Shown one piece after another: positions 55,084 to 55,109 of a stretch of 55,109 nucleotides of DNA. This stretch comes from Caulobacter sp. GTDB lineage: Bacteria; Pseudomonadota; Alphaproteobacteria; Caulobacterales; Caulobacteraceae. The position numbers and the translations under genes are program-made. Below the pieces are notes generated by a model, which ran no database searches, was not told where the DNA came from, and saw only the letters and a list, made by a program, of their open reading frames with translations. Where the stretch lies: NCBI GenBank assembly GCA_017745235.1, contig JAGHZU010000026.1, positions 1 through 55,109 on the forward strand, given 5' to 3'. Each line of letters starts with the position of its first letter. Positions within the stretch are counted from its first letter, which is position 1.

Positions 55084-55109
55084 CTATATGTCATCGGTCA
55101 CCCCGGCTT

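Overview
The window is ordinary chromosome from a GC-rich alphaproteobacterium, most likely Caulobacter or a close relative. The reasons are the very high G/C content at third codon positions, the GTTC-N7-GTTC type LexA operator in front of an imuA-imuB-dnaE2 cassette, CobS, an RcnB-like protein, the fused acyl-CoA carboxylase and GC-rich dispersed palindromes. The species is an inference. Genes are densely packed, and many neighbours overlap by 4 nt (ATGA or GTGA).

Layout. 1-6.2 kb: a GMC oxidoreductase with a small Tat-signal partner, a DUF2188 protein, cobS, an RcnB-like protein, a PAP2 phosphatase, and two poorly known proteins separated by an unusual nested palindrome. 6.25-7.86 kb: an AT-richer island holding a three-gene operon of RelE/HigB-like toxin, HigA-like antitoxin and SecB-like chaperone (a TAC system), with its own operator-like dyad and terminator. 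7.9-14.4 kb: uvrB, a DUF3857/transglutaminase/TPR protein, a cyclophilin and a small protein behind a Shine-Dalgarno-masking hairpin. 14.6-21.6 kb: an AraC regulator, then a decarboxylase / AdiC-like antiporter / outer-membrane barrel operon (amino-acid-dependent acid resistance), and a GNAT acetyltransferase. 21.6-26.4 kb: a TolC / HlyD / two ABC-2 permease export operon with no ATPase gene. 26.6-32.8 kb: an HtrA-like protease, ribF with a MaoC hydratase and a HAD phosphatase, an Asp/Asn hydroxylase-like protein, and tilS. 32.8-37.2 kb: ftsH, a YbjN-domain protein, folP, an enoyl-CoA hydratase and a 30-codon remnant of mug. 37.2-41.0 kb: a 3-methyladenine glycosylase and a 1074-residue single-chain biotin-dependent carboxylase. 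41.1-46.9 kb: the SOS mutagenesis cassette imuA-imuB-dnaE2, interrupted by GC-rich palindromic repeats. 46.9-55.1 kb: a membrane CapD/WbpM-type nucleotide-sugar dehydratase, moeA, a signal peptidase I paralogue and an isochorismatase (both apparently frameshifted), an ester-cyclase-like protein, a ferredoxin-NADP reductase, a lipoprotein, a small basic protein and tRNA-Trp.

How the genes work together. The decarboxylase, antiporter and barrel form one predicted proton-consuming amino acid/amine exchange unit. imuA, imuB and dnaE2 form the LexA-controlled translesion mutasome. The toxin, antitoxin and chaperone form a self-contained addiction module. TolC, HlyD and the two permeases would make a trans-envelope exporter that needs an ATPase from elsewhere. 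No CRISPR array, transposase, integrase or rRNA gene was seen. No gene-free stretch exceeds about 300 bases.
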